Source: Arthrobacter sp. 24S4-2
GTDB taxonomy: Bacteria > Actinomycetota > Actinomycetes > Actinomycetales > Micrococcaceae
Length of the DNA: 64,000 nt
NCBI RefSeq assembly: GCF_005280255.1
Contig: NZ_CP040018.1
Coordinates: 1,798,001-1,862,000 of the forward strand
Direction of reading: 5' to 3'
Each line of letters begins with the position of its first letter. Positions within the stretch are counted from its first letter, which is position 1. The notes under the pieces are model-generated. The model ran no database searches and had not been told where the DNA came from. It saw nothing but the letters and a program-made list of their open reading frames with translations. The translations under genes and the position numbers were made by a program. Shown here one piece after another: positions 16,352 to 25,018 of this stretch.

Positions 16352-17650
16352 GTGAATTTCGCTCTCTACAAGGAGCTTCTTGCAGTCAGGCCCATCAGGC
16401 GCCTACTGATCGTCGGAATGATAGCCCGAGTGCCGCACTCCGCAGCGGGCGTCCTGCTGACGCTGCACATCGTACTGACCCTCGGCCAAGGGTACGCCGC
16501 CGCAGGGGCCGCGGCAGCGGTGATGACCATTGGCATCGCTCTTGGCGCTCCCTGGCGCGGACGCCGCGTGGACACCGTGGGGCTTCGCCGGGCACTCATC
16601 CCGTCGGTAGTTTCAGAGGCCGTCATCTGGTCCATCGTGCCGCACGTTCCGTACGAATGGCTGCTGGCGCTGGTGTTCGTCGGAGGCCTCCTGACGCTCC
16701 CCATCTTTAGCGTGGTGCGCCAGTCCCTTGGTGTGCTGGCAGGGGGCGAACAGCGCCGGACTGCATTCGCATTGGACGCCATTACCACCGAAATGGTTTT
16801 CATGATCGGCCCCGCCGTCGGCGCCATAGTGGCCACCACAGGGTACTCCGTCATCGGGCTGACCGTGGTGGGGTTGTCCACGTCCGTGGCCGGGCTTTGC
16901 CTCATGTGGTTCAACCCGCCCACCCGCAGTGCTGTGCCGGACGAGGACTACGAAGCGGACCAGCAGGAGGGCGCCGAAGTGGCGGTGGTCGCGGCGGCAC
17001 CGGCGCATCTGCAGGAAGCTGCGGCGGAACTAGCGCCGATGGCGGCCGGCGGCATTCGGCGTTCCGGGCTGCGGCACAAAGTGGCGCACAGCTTTATCTG
17101 GTTCACTGCCGCGGTGGCCGCGGTCTTTGCCGTGGCGGCCGGGGCCGGTATGGTCCTCAGCGGCACCGACGTGGGCATTGTTGCCGCCCTGGAGATCGGC
17201 GGACACCAGGCGGAGATCGGCCTGGTCTTTGTCTTCTGGTGTGCGGCTTCCGTGGTGGGTGGGCTCATCTACGGTGCGATGCACCGGCCCGTTTCGCCAA
17301 TACTCCTGCTGCTCGGCATGGCCGCGCTGACCATTCCCATGGGTTTCGCACGGGACACCCTGACGCTGTGCCTGCTGTCGCTGCTTCCGGGGCTGCTTTG
17401 CGCTCCGGTCCTCTCCGCTGCCTCGGAGAAGGTGGCCGACCTCGTGGAGGAGAGCCGCCGCGGCGAAGCCATGGGCTGGTACGGGTCTGCGCTGACTGCG
17501 GGAGTTGCCTTCGGCGCCCCGCTGGCCGGAGTGTTCATCGACGGCATCGGACCGTCCGCCGGATTTGTCTCGGTGGGAACCGCCGGCGTCGTCCTCTGCC
17601 TCCTGGGCCTGGCGCTGCAGCACCGGCGCCGCCGCGGGATGGCCGCCTGA
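16352..17650 (+). CDS. MFS transporter
   Basis: A 432-residue membrane protein with about 12 predicted helices arranged as two halves around a hydrophilic loop (about residues 190-245, rich in Glu/Ala). The first loop contains APWRGRRVDTVGLRRAL, a variant of the MFS motif A (GxLaDrxGrkxxl). No substrate-specific motif is recognised; an exporter is the default guess. The GTG start follows the sseB gene by 57 bases, and a strong terminator follows at 17681. Confidence 0.85.
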   Translation: MNFALYKELLAVRPIRRLLIVGMIARVPHSAAGVLLTLHIVLTLGQGYAAAGAAAAVMTIGIALGAPWRGRRVDTVGLRRALIPSVVSEAVIWSIVPHVPYEWLLALVFVGGLLTLPIFSVVRQSLGVLAGGEQRRTAFALDAITTEMVFMIGPAVGAIVATTGYSVIGLTVVGLSTSVAGLCLMWFNPPTRSAVPDEDYEADQQEGAEVAVVAAAPAHLQEAAAELAPMAAGGIRRSGLRHKVAHSFIWFTAAVAAVFAVAAGAGMVLSGTDVGIVAALEIGGHQAEIGLVFVFWCAASVVGGLIYGAMHRPVSPILLLLGMAALTIPMGFARDTLTLCLLSLLPGLLCAPVLSAASEKVADLVEESRRGEAMGWYGSALTAGVAFGAPLAGVFIDGIGPSAGFVSVGTAGVVLCLLGLALQHRRRRGMAA

Positions 17651-17680
17651 CGGCGGGTCTGAAACTGGCCTGAAACCACG

Positions 17681-17714
17681 ACGGCGGGCGGACCATTCGT
17701 GGTCCGCCCGCCGT
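17681..17714 (+). terminator. Perfect 15-bp stem with a TTCG tetraloop
   Basis: ACGGCGGGCGGACCA at 17681-17695 pairs perfectly with TGGTCCGCCCGCCGT at 17700-17714 around a TTCG loop, an exceptionally stable tetraloop. It lies between the convergent MFS and DUF1844 genes and could terminate both. No strong U-tract follows on the plus strand (TGCGTT). Confidence 0.8.
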
Positions 17715-17735
17715 TGCGTTCTGCCTGTGAACCGC

Positions 17736-18134
17736 CTAGTTAACTGGTCCCGTGTACTTCTCACCCGGGCCCTTGCCCGGAGCATCGGGAATGACGGACT
17801 CTTCCCGGAAGGCCAACTGCAGGGAACGGAGTCCGTCGCGCAACGGCCCGGCGTGCTGGGAGCCGATTTCCGGCGCGGCTGCCGTGACCAGCCCGGCCAG
17901 TGCAGTGATCAGCTTGCGGGCCTCGTCCAGGTCCTTGAGCTCCTCGGCATTCTCCTCAGCCGCGAGGCCCAGTTTGACGGCTGAGGCGCTCATGAGGTGA
18001 ACAGCGGCGGTGGTGATGACCTCGATGGCCGGGACCTCGGAGATGTCGCGGATCTGCTGCGACACCTGTTCCTGGCCGCTTCCATGGCCGGCTGCGGGCT
18101 CGAAAACATGTGAATTACTGTCTGAAGTGCTCAT
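17736..18134 (-). CDS. DUF1844 domain protein
   Basis: The 132-residue protein contains the DUF1844 core VPAIEVITTAAVHLMSASAVKLGL followed by a helical segment KDLDEARKLITALAGLVTAAAPEIG and a terminal RSLQLAFREES. This small family is often encoded next to infC in Actinobacteria, as here (divergent). Function is unknown. The start MSTSDSNSH is the only plausible one. Confidence 0.88.
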   Translation of the reverse strand: MSTSDSNSHVFEPAAGHGSGQEQVSQQIRDISEVPAIEVITTAAVHLMSASAVKLGLAAEENAEELKDLDEARKLITALAGLVTAAAPEIGSQHAGPLRDGLRSLQLAFREESVIPDAPGKGPGEKYTGPVN

Positions 18135-18481
18135 ACTGGTAAGCTTGTCACAGACCGACTGAATGTCGTTATTTTGCTATGTGAAACTCGTGGCTGCGAA
18201 TGTGCAGTATTCGGGCTTCTGTCTGTAGAATTGATTTTCAGTTTGCAAGCGGAGTTCTCTCCCACCCGCGTCAGCCGTTTTCCGCAAGGAAGCAATTCCC
18301 ATTGGAAGCAAGGTTGCCGGGTACCTGGTCGGGCATTCCATCGCGGCATCAGCCGTGCGGAACGCGTACAGCCTTCACGAAGGCGCGTACATCCGATCTT
18401 CGAGGCCTTCGATTGCTCCGGCAATTGGGGGCCTTCTCTATTTGCCGGTGGAATACTCACCTCAACCACAGGAGTTCTAAC
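18135..18481 (+). promoter_or_regulatory. Divergent promoter region and untranslated leader of infC-rpmI-rplT
   Basis: These 347 bases separate the DUF1844 gene from infC. An open frame continues upstream from infC to 18200, but its codon use is not coding-like and IF3 homology begins only at ISEPRINERIRV, so I treat the stretch as leader. TAGAAT near 18228 could be a -10 box. AGGAG at 18470-18474 is the infC ribosome binding site. Leaders of this operon often carry L20-dependent autoregulation; I cannot recognise a specific fold by eye. Confidence 0.5.
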
Positions 18482-19657
18482 ATTAGCGAGCCAAGAATCA
18501 ATGAGCGTATCCGCGTCCCCGAGGTGCGGCTGGTCGGCCCTGCAGGCGAACAAGTAGGAATTGTCCGTATTGAGGACGCCCTGCGTTTGGCTGCCGAGTC
18601 CGACCTTGATCTCGTTGAAGTTGCACCGCAGGCCAAGCCTCCGGTGTGCAAGCTGATGGACTTCGGCAAGTACAAGTACGAAGCCGCTGTCAAGGCACGT
18701 GAGGCCCGGAAGAACCAGACAAACACGGTTCTGAAGGAAATCCGTTTCCGGCTGAAGATCGACACCCACGACTACGAGACCAAGCGCGGGCACGCCCTCC
18801 GCTTCCTCGGTGCCGGGGACAAGGTCAAGGCCATGATCCAGTTCCGCGGCCGCGAGCAGCAGCGCCCTGAAATGGGCATCCGCCTGCTCCAGCGCTTCGC
18901 CGACGACGTCGCTGAAGTGGGCGTAGTGGAGTCCAGCCCCCGCATCGACGGGCGCAACATGGTCATGGTGGTAGGCCCGCTGAAGAACAAGGCTGAGGCC
19001 AAGGCCGAAGCGCGCCGCGCTACGCAGCGTGCCGAAGCGAAGGCACAGAACGAAGCCAAGGCCGATGGCCGGGTGGACGTCAGCCGCGACCAGCCCGCCT
19101 TGACGCAGTCCCTGGCGGACCTGCTTCCTGAAGGATTTGCTGTCTCGACTGAAGAGGCAGCGCCCGAGGTGAGCGCTGAGGCCGTTACGGAGTCAGCCGA
19201 CGTCGAGGCACCTATCGAAACGGTTGCTGCACCCGAACCCGAGGCCCAGGCGACGGAAGCTCCGAAGCAGGAAGCTCCCAAGCAGGAAGCGCCGGCCGAG
19301 GAAGCTCCCAAGCAGGAAGCTCCCAAGCAGGAAGCTCCGAAGCAGGAGGCTCCCAAGCAGGAAGCACCGAAGCAGGAGGCTCCCAAGCAGGAAGCACCGA
19401 AGCAGGAGGCTCCGAAGGCTGCCAAGCAGGCAGCGCCCAGGCGGGAAGCCCCCAGGGCTGAAACGCCGCGTCCTGCAGTCAGCAGGCCGGTTGCGGCCAA
19501 GGCGCCTGAGGCGCCGAGGCCCGCTGCGGCCGCCCCTGCGGCGCCGAAGCCTGCCGGAGTCCCCGCGCCGCCGCCCAAGCCGGTAGCACGGCCCGCAGCG
19601 CCCAAGCCTGCAGCACGGCCGGCCGCTCCCAAGCCGGGCAGCAAGAAGACCAACTAG
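18482..19657 (+). CDS. infC: Translation initiation factor IF-3 with long repeat tail, ATT start
   Basis: IF-3 binds the 30S subunit, checks the start codon and prevents 50S joining. The normal two-domain factor is complete in the first 180 residues or so: ISEPRINERIRVPEVRLVG, KPPVCKLMDFGKYKYE, KEIRFRLKIDTHDYETK, GDKVKAMIQFRGRE, and RNMVMVVGPLK in order. I start at ATT 18482, seven bases after AGGAG, matching the known AUU autoregulatory start of infC; no ATG/GTG/TTG is well placed. About 210 extra residues follow, including ten near-perfect KQEAP pentads and an Ala/Pro/Lys-rich end, for 391 in total. Confidence 0.93.
   Translation: MSEPRINERIRVPEVRLVGPAGEQVGIVRIEDALRLAAESDLDLVEVAPQAKPPVCKLMDFGKYKYEAAVKAREARKNQTNTVLKEIRFRLKIDTHDYETKRGHALRFLGAGDKVKAMIQFRGREQQRPEMGIRLLQRFADDVAEVGVVESSPRIDGRNMVMVVGPLKNKAEAKAEARRATQRAEAKAQNEAKADGRVDVSRDQPALTQSLADLLPEGFAVSTEEAAPEVSAEAVTESADVEAPIETVAAPEPEAQATEAPKQEAPKQEAPAEEAPKQEAPKQEAPKQEAPKQEAPKQEAPKQEAPKQEAPKAAKQAAPRREAPRAETPRPAVSRPVAAKAPEAPRPAAAAPAAPKPAGVPAPPPKPVARPAAPKPAARPAAPKPGSKKTN
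19265..19414 (+). repeat. Ten 15-bp repeats encoding KQEAP pentapeptides in infC
   Basis: Ten consecutive 15-base units of the type AAGCAGGAAGCTCCC encode KQEAP nine times and AEEAP once (third unit). Copies differ mostly at silent third positions and alternate in pattern, which suggests both slippage expansion and selection for the peptide. Copy number probably varies between strains. Confidence 0.92.
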
Positions 19658-19773
19658 TTCAAAGCTGCACGAAGCACCGTCTTCGCGCAGCAAGCAACCA
19701 GCACGCCGCCCGCAGGGGTGGCTGCACGAAAGACTGCAGACTTGTCTGCGGATACGTAAGGAGATCGGTTCCC

Positions 19774-19968
19774 ATGCCGAAGATGAAGACCCACAGTGGT
19801 GCTAAGAAGCGCTTCAAGCTGACCGGCAGCGGCAAGCTGCGCCGCCAGCAGGCCAACCGCCGCCACTACCTTGAACACAAGTCCTCCAGGCTGACCCGTC
19901 GCCTTGCCGGCGACAAGATCGTCTTCAAGGGCGATGCCAAGGTCATCCGGAAGATGCTCGGCATCTAA
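19774..19968 (+). CDS. rpmI: 50S ribosomal protein L35
   Basis: The 64-residue sequence MPKMKTHSGAKKRFKLTGSG and the following KLRRQQANRRHYLEHKSS, ending VIRKMLGI, are typical L35. GGAGATCGG precedes the ATG. It is the middle gene of the conserved infC-rpmI-rplT operon. Confidence 0.98.
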   Translation: MPKMKTHSGAKKRFKLTGSGKLRRQQANRRHYLEHKSSRLTRRLAGDKIVFKGDAKVIRKMLGI

Positions 19969-20086
19969 GTTCCAAGTTCTCTGACTGCTCGCCACCTGGC
20001 AGCGGTCAACTACCAAAAAGGCTTCTCAGGCCAGCCGGACTTCCGGCAGTAGACGCTTGGGATCAGAATTCTGAAGGAGTACGCAC

Positions 20087-20593
20087 GTGGCACGTGTGAA
20101 GCGGGCGGTAAACGCCCACAAGAAGCGCCGGGTTATCCTCGAACGCGCAAAAGGCTACCGTGGACAGCGCTCACGCCTGTACCGCAAGGCTAAAGAACAG
20201 CTGCTGCACTCGTTTGTGTACAGCTACGGCGACCGCAAGAAGAAGAAGGGCGACTTCCGCCGCCTCTGGATCCAGCGCATCAATGCTGCATCCCGCGCCA
20301 ACGGCCTGACCTACAACCGCCTGATCCAGGGCCTGAAGGCCGCTGAGGTCGAGGTTGACCGCCGCATGCTGGCGGAGCTGGCCGTCTCTGACGCCAACGC
20401 CTTCGCCGCTCTGGTACAGATCGCCAAGGACTCGCTGCCTGCAGACACCTCCGCGCCGGCCGTCACGGCCGAAGCCGCCCCGAAGGCTAAGGCACCGAAG
20501 GCCAAGGCCGCCAAGGCCGAGGAAGCTCCGGCTGAGAAGGCCCCCAAGGCCAAGGCTGCAAAGAAGCCGGCTGCTGACGAGGCTGCCGAGTAG
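20087..20593 (+). CDS. rplT: 50S ribosomal protein L20 with alanine/lysine-rich tail
   Basis: L20 is an assembly protein of the 50S subunit that binds 23S rRNA. The core MARVKRAVNAHKKRRVILER, GYRGQRSRLYRKAKEQ, RLWIQRINAASRANGLTYN and RRMLAELAV segments are normal. The usual protein has about 118-128 residues; this one has 168 because of an Ala/Lys/Glu/Pro tail (KAPKAKAAKAEEAP). GTG start 20087 follows AAGGAGTACGCAC. The tail resembles that on IF-3 of the same operon. Confidence 0.98.
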   Translation: MARVKRAVNAHKKRRVILERAKGYRGQRSRLYRKAKEQLLHSFVYSYGDRKKKKGDFRRLWIQRINAASRANGLTYNRLIQGLKAAEVEVDRRMLAELAVSDANAFAALVQIAKDSLPADTSAPAVTAEAAPKAKAPKAKAAKAEEAPAEKAPKAKAAKKPAADEAAE

Positions 20594-20638
20594 CATCCCC
20601 GTTCAAGGACTGGTGGCAACAGCCACTAAAGTTCTTAT

Positions 20639-21535
20639 ATGAACGAAACCGGGCGCCCGCAAGTCTTTCCACTCTCCAACCCCCGAGCTGATCGGGTGAG
20701 GAAGGTGGCACAACTTGCCGGGCGCCCGGCCCGTTTAAAGCGCCGCGAATTCCTGGCGGAGGGTCCGCAGGCCGTGCGCGAGGCCCTGACACTACATCAG
20801 AAGCGGATTGCCGCGGGGGAGCCCGGCATCGTCTATGAGGTCTACGCGAGCGAGTCCTGCCTGGACCGGCACCCGGATCTGGAGATACTCGCGGAGGGCA
20901 CCACCGCATACCTCGCCACCGAGGAAGTGCTCGCCGCCATGGCGGACACGGTCACCCCGCAGGGCATCCTCGCGGTCTGCGGTTTCCTGGACGTGAGCCT
21001 TGAGCAGGTACTCGACGCCGGTCCGCAGCTGGTTGCCGTCCTGTGCCAGGTCCGCGACCCCGGCAACGCCGGAACCGTGCTCCGCGCGGCCGATGCCGCC
21101 GGCGCCGACGCCGTCGTCCTAACCGCGTCCAGCGTGGACATCTACAACCCCAAAGCTGTCCGCTCGACGGCGGGATCCCTCTTCCATCTGCCAATCGTCC
21201 TCGGCGCCGACGTGGCGGAGCTGGCGGTCCGGTGCAAGGAGCGGGGGATCGGGGTCCTGGCTGCCGACGGTTACGGCCAGCTGAACCTGGACCGACTCCA
21301 GGACGAGAACGCGGCCCGCCGTCTGGGGTACTCCGCCGCTGAGTCGATCTACGCGCTGGAAAAGCCGACAGCCTGGCTCTTCGGCAACGAGGCCCAGGGC
21401 TTGTCTGAGGATGAAATCGCGCTGGCGGACCACCGGGTGGCCGTACCCGTCTACGGGAAAGCAGAGAGCCTGAACCTCGGCACCGCCGCTACGGTGTGCC
21501 TCTACGCAAGCGCCCGGTCGCAGAAACGCGGCTGA
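20639..21535 (+). CDS. TrmH/SpoU family RNA 2'-O-methyltransferase
   Basis: The 298-residue protein has an N-terminal SpoU substrate-binding domain (FLAEGPQAVREAL) and the SPOUT knot motifs: VAVLCQVRDPGNAGTVLRAADAAG, YNPKAVRSTAGSLFHLP, WLFGNEAQGLS and VPVYGKAESLNLGTAATVCLY. Members methylate 23S rRNA or tRNA ribose; which target applies here is unknown. It lies 45 bases after rplT, a common actinobacterial neighbourhood, and is followed by a strong terminator. Confidence 0.92.
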   Translation: MNETGRPQVFPLSNPRADRVRKVAQLAGRPARLKRREFLAEGPQAVREALTLHQKRIAAGEPGIVYEVYASESCLDRHPDLEILAEGTTAYLATEEVLAAMADTVTPQGILAVCGFLDVSLEQVLDAGPQLVAVLCQVRDPGNAGTVLRAADAAGADAVVLTASSVDIYNPKAVRSTAGSLFHLPIVLGADVAELAVRCKERGIGVLAADGYGQLNLDRLQDENAARRLGYSAAESIYALEKPTAWLFGNEAQGLSEDEIALADHRVAVPVYGKAESLNLGTAATVCLYASARSQKRG

Positions 21536-21559
21536 CCGGCATTCCTGCCGCAACGCAAA

Positions 21560-21589
21560 GGCGGGGCCCACCTTACGGTGGGCCCCGCC
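21560..21589 (+). terminator. Bidirectional hairpin terminator
   Basis: GGCGGGGCCCACC (21560-21572) pairs perfectly with GGTGGGCCCCGCC (21577-21589) around TTAC. It lies between the convergent TrmH-family gene and the GlsB-like gene. No U-rich run follows, as is common in high-GC Actinobacteria. Confidence 0.75.
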
Positions 21590-21642
21590 GTCGTAGTCCT
21601 CACCATTGGGCATCTCTGTGCCCTCAGCGGTGGTGAGTGTAG

Positions 21643-21912
21643 TTATGTGGTGGTCTTGCTCCTGCCGGTGATGAAGCCGTAGATGCCGGCTACGACGAGG
21701 CCGCCGACAATGGCCAGAAGCCAGGAACCGAGGTTCCAGAATTCCATCCTGCCGCCGCCAAACAGAGCGTCGCCGATCCAGCCGCCGACGATGGCGCCAA
21801 CGACACCAAGCAGAAGGCTGGTAACCCAGCCGCCGCCGACCTTGCCAGGCATGATTGCCTTGACGATTGCTCCTACAATGAGTCCGAGAATGATCCAGCC
21901 AAGAAAGCCCAT
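21643..21912 (-). CDS. GlsB/YeaQ/YmgE family stress-response membrane protein
   Basis: The 89-residue protein has three hydrophobic helices with glycine-rich packing: MGFLGWIILGLIVGAIVKAI, then the family PGK motif, WVTSLLLGVVGAIVGGWIG, and WLLAIVGGLVVAGIYGFI. I chose ATG 21912 because GGAGGAGAC directly precedes it; an upstream in-frame start at 21942 lacks such a site. Relatives are induced by envelope or acid stress, but their mechanism is unknown. Monocistronic. Confidence 0.9.
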   Translation of the reverse strand: MGFLGWIILGLIVGAIVKAIMPGKVGGGWVTSLLLGVVGAIVGGWIGDALFGGGRMEFWNLGSWLLAIVGGLVVAGIYGFITGRSKTTT

Positions 21913-21962
21913 GTCTCCTCCTACATAATCGTCGGAACTCACTACGGGTCCCGATTAGCTTC

Positions 21963-21987
21963 AAGCTAACACACGGTGTGTTGGCTT
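21963..21987. repeat. Short near-palindrome upstream of the GlsB-like gene
   Basis: AAGCTAACAC (21963-21972) pairs with GTGTTGGCTT (21978-21987) with one T-G wobble around a five-base centre. It lies about 50 bases upstream of the glsB-like start and could be an operator or a small hairpin. No regulator is identified. Confidence 0.4.
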
Positions 21988-22143
21988 GTCAGCAGGCTTA
22001 GATTCAATGATTTTGGTGTCATCCGCAGTGACGCGTGGTGCGTCCGGCCGCGGCAGCCGGGTACGGTATTCCTTGCGGGCATCAGCGTTGTGCGGTGATC
22101 GCACATGCAAATTTCCGGCAATCCCTGAAGAGGTGAAGCTCAC

Positions 22144-23061
22144 TTGGCTGCAAATGGCGGTTCCAAGGCGATCGTCGCGGCTCTGGCTGCAAACCTGACC
22201 ATCGCTGTACTGAAGTTCGTCGCTTTCATCCTGACGCTGTCTTCGTCAATGCTGGCCGAGGCCATCCACTCCGTTGCCGACTCAGGCAACCAGGTCCTCC
22301 TGCTGGTAGGCGGCAAGCGAGCCAAGCGTGCCGCGAGCCCGGAACACCCCTTTGGCTACGGACGTGAACGGTACATCTACGCGTTCATCGTCTCGATTGT
22401 GCTGTTCAGCGTGGGTGGCCTCTTTGCGCTCTACGAGGCGTGGGTGAAGATTCAGCATCCCCATGCCATCGAGGGCGACTTCTGGTGGGTCCCCTTGGCC
22501 GTCCTCATCGGGGCCGTCGTCGCCGAATCGTTCTCATTCCGAACGGCGATCATCGAATCCAACCACATCCGCGGCAAGCAGGGCTGGGTGCACTTCGTCC
22601 GCAACGCCAAGCAGCCCGAGCTCCCCGTGATCCTGCTGGAGGACCTGGGCGCCCTGCTGGGGCTCGTGTTCGCGCTGTTCGGCGTCAGCCTCACGCTCAT
22701 TACCGGCAACGGCATCTGGGACGCCCTGGGAACGGCCATGATCGGTTTCCTGCTCGTGGCCATCGCCATCATTCTCGCCATGGAAACCAAATCGCTGCTG
22801 CTGGGCGAATCCGCCACCAAGGCTGACAACGCCAAGATCTGTTCGGCCATCGAAGCGGACGGGACGCGCATCATCCACCTGAGGACCATGCACCTGGGTC
22901 CCGAGGAACTGCTGGTGGCCGCCAAGATCAGCATCGGTGCAGCAGATTCGGGAGCAGAAATCGCCAAGGTGATCGACGACGCCGAAATCCGCATCCGCGA
23001 AGCCGTCCCCATTGCGCGGGTCATCTACCTGGAACCCGACGTGGAGCGGGCACACGTCTGA
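22144..23061 (+). CDS. Cation diffusion facilitator (CDF) family transporter
   Basis: CDF proteins export divalent metals (Zn, Fe, Mn, Co) by proton antiport. The 305-residue protein has about six helices and the helix-2 metal site HSVADSGNQ, followed by HPFGYGRERYIYAFIVS and a soluble C-terminal domain (HLRTMHLGPEELLVAAKI). A histidine-rich loop is absent. The start is TTG 22144, preceded by GAGGTGAAG; the sequence from MAANGGSKAIVAALAANL fits family N-termini. The metal is not predictable from sequence alone. Confidence 0.88.
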   Translation: MAANGGSKAIVAALAANLTIAVLKFVAFILTLSSSMLAEAIHSVADSGNQVLLLVGGKRAKRAASPEHPFGYGRERYIYAFIVSIVLFSVGGLFALYEAWVKIQHPHAIEGDFWWVPLAVLIGAVVAESFSFRTAIIESNHIRGKQGWVHFVRNAKQPELPVILLEDLGALLGLVFALFGVSLTLITGNGIWDALGTAMIGFLLVAIAIILAMETKSLLLGESATKADNAKICSAIEADGTRIIHLRTMHLGPEELLVAAKISIGAADSGAEIAKVIDDAEIRIREAVPIARVIYLEPDVERAHV

Positions 23062-23076
23062 TTCCGTCGCGTTTGG

Positions 23077-23109
<33 letters not shown>

Positions 23110-23184
23110 ACAGTCACGTGTGGGGCTGCCGCCCTCGTTTAGCGCTATGCGGAGGGCCGTTGGACCCGTACTGCTTGGAGCAGG

Positions 23185-24396
23185 CTACGAGACCAGCGGC
23201 CTTTTGCGTTCCAGCAGGCCGCTGACCGCGGCAACGCCGAGCCCCAGAATCGCCAGGACAGCCCCCACCAGTGCAGGGGCAACGTAGCCCCAGCCCCATG
23301 CGATGACCAGGCCGCCGAGGAAGGCACCCAAAGCGTTGGCCACGTTGAGGGCTGCGTGATTGAGCGAGGAGGCCAGCGACGGAGCGTCGGGGGAGGCATC
23401 CAGCAGCCGTGTCTGGAGGGCGGGCACCAGAAGCGAACCTGCGCCGCCCACCACGAACACCATGACCAAAGCGGACCACGTCCAGTGCACCGCTACGGCA
23501 TACACCACCAGCGCGACGGCGATGCCCGGCAGGACCCAATAGATTGTGCCCATGACTGACTTATCCGCAATGCGGCCGCCAACGATGTTTCCTGCCACCA
23601 TGCCCAAGCCGTAAAGCGCGACGACAAGCGGCAACCATCCGGAGGGGATGCCCGCCACGGAGGTCATGGTGTGCGCAATGTAGGTGTACGTGGCAAAAAA
23701 GCCGCCGAAGCCAACGATGCCGATCAGGATAGCGAGCCAGACCTGAAGCCGTTTCAGGGCGCCAAGTTCACGGCGCATGCTGGCGTCGGGGTGCGCCGCC
23801 TGGAACGGGACGAACTTCCAGAGCATGGCAAGCGTCACCAGCCCGATGACACCCACCAACACAAACAGCAGGCGCCAGCCGAAAGTCTGTCCCAGCCAGG
23901 TGGCGAAGGGAACCCCGATAACGTTCGAAATGGTCAGCCCTGCCATCACCATGGATATCGCCCAGCCCCGCTTGGTCGGAGCGACCAGCGAAGCGGCGAT
24001 CACGGCCGCCACACCGAAGAACGCACCGTGAGGCAGTCCGGCCGCGAACCGGGACAGCAGCATGGTGCCGTAATCCGGAGCGATGAACGAGGTGAGGTTG
24101 GCCAGGCTGAAAAACAGCATGAGGCCCAGCGCGAGGTGCTTGCGGGGAAGTTTCGCGCCCACGGCCGCCAGCAGCGGCGCACCAATGACGACGCCGAGCG
24201 CATAGGCCGAGATGAGGTGGCCGGCTTCCGGAGTGCCGATGTTCAGGCCCTGTTCCACCTCCTTGAGCAGTCCCATCATGGTGAATTCGGTGACGCCGAT
24301 GCCGAAACCTCCCATCGCCAGGGACACGATGGCCAAGGCGAGGTGTTGGGCTCCGACCTTCGGCTTGGCGGGGCTGAGTGTGGGCGTGGAGGTCAT
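23185..24396 (-). CDS. MFS transporter, DHA1 (drug/sugar efflux) type
   Basis: The 403-residue protein has 12 hydrophobic helices. GIGVTEFTMMGLLKEV is the N-terminal signature of the AraJ/Cmx branch of DHA1 exporters. PLLAAVGAKLPRKHL is in the motif A position, and RFAAGLPHGAFFGVAAVIAA and GLTISNVIGVPFATWLGQTFGWR match the antiporter region. It probably exports small drugs or metabolites; the substrate is unknown. The gene is divergent from the Nudix gene. Confidence 0.88.
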   Translation of the reverse strand: MTSTPTLSPAKPKVGAQHLALAIVSLAMGGFGIGVTEFTMMGLLKEVEQGLNIGTPEAGHLISAYALGVVIGAPLLAAVGAKLPRKHLALGLMLFFSLANLTSFIAPDYGTMLLSRFAAGLPHGAFFGVAAVIAASLVAPTKRGWAISMVMAGLTISNVIGVPFATWLGQTFGWRLLFVLVGVIGLVTLAMLWKFVPFQAAHPDASMRRELGALKRLQVWLAILIGIVGFGGFFATYTYIAHTMTSVAGIPSGWLPLVVALYGLGMVAGNIVGGRIADKSVMGTIYWVLPGIAVALVVYAVAVHWTWSALVMVFVVGGAGSLLVPALQTRLLDASPDAPSLASSLNHAALNVANALGAFLGGLVIAWGWGYVAPALVGAVLAILGLGVAAVSGLLERKRPLVS

Positions 24397-24565
24397 TGGC
24401 CTGCTCTTCGAAAGTTCGGGTTCATTGGAGGTGCTGTATGGACCAGCCCGGCAATATAAATCTGATTACTTCAACATTGGGGGAGTGGCCCGTATTCCGG
24501 AGTGAACGCTGTTCGGGGGTCATCGCGGCACCGGCCACAACCATTGTCCCCCATAGACTGTTTCG

Positions 24566-25018
24566 GTGACTGGACTCATCAATGTTGTTGGCGGCGCTGT
24601 TGTGGACTCCCTGAGCGCCCCTGCCCGGCTACTGGTGGCCCGTCGGACGGCGCCGCCCCAGTTCGCCGGCATGTGGGAATTCCCCGGCGGGAAGGTGGAG
24701 CCTCTCGAATCCGCGGAAGACGCCCTGCACCGGGAACTCCGCGAGGAACTGGGCATCAGCGTCCGGCTGGGCACTGAATTGCCGGCCGAAACCGTCGCCG
24801 GCTGGCCACTCAACGCCAAGGCATCCATGCGTGTTTGGTTTGCCGAGATTGCCGATGGCGAACCCCGGCCGCTGGAAGACCACGACGAACTGCGCTGGAT
24901 CAGCCTGACGGGAAGTGACGAAGCTCTCACCCTGCCCTGGATCCCCGCGGACTTCCCGATTGTCCGCGCCCTGCTGGCTGCTGTTGCCGGTTCGGAACCG
25001 GTTTCGGCTGAATCGTGA
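24566..25018 (+). CDS. Nudix hydrolase, MutT-like (deoxy)nucleoside triphosphate pyrophosphohydrolase
   Basis: The 150-residue protein carries a complete Nudix box starting GGKVEPLESAEDALHREL and ending REELGI, with the preceding MWEFPG typical of MutT. MutT-type enzymes hydrolyse oxidised dNTPs such as 8-oxo-dGTP. The GTG start at 24566 fits the family N-terminus (INVVGGAVV). Whether it acts on 8-oxo-dGTP or on 5-methyl-dCTP (NudG-like) cannot be told. Confidence 0.88.
   Translation: MTGLINVVGGAVVDSLSAPARLLVARRTAPPQFAGMWEFPGGKVEPLESAEDALHRELREELGISVRLGTELPAETVAGWPLNAKASMRVWFAEIADGEPRPLEDHDELRWISLTGSDEALTLPWIPADFPIVRALLAAVAGSEPVSAES

Noticed and set aside
18200..18481. An in-frame 94-codon N-terminal extension of infC
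   Set aside because: Codon use is not coding-like, IF-3 homology begins at ATT 18482, and AGGAG is placed for that start.
21961..22143. A 60-codon minus-strand ORF (MSFTSSGIAGNLHV...) abutting the CDF gene
   Set aside because: The composition looks protein-like, but third positions are only moderately GC-rich, there is no ribosome site before the GTG, and it is end-to-end with the divergent CDF start. Conservation would be needed to accept it.
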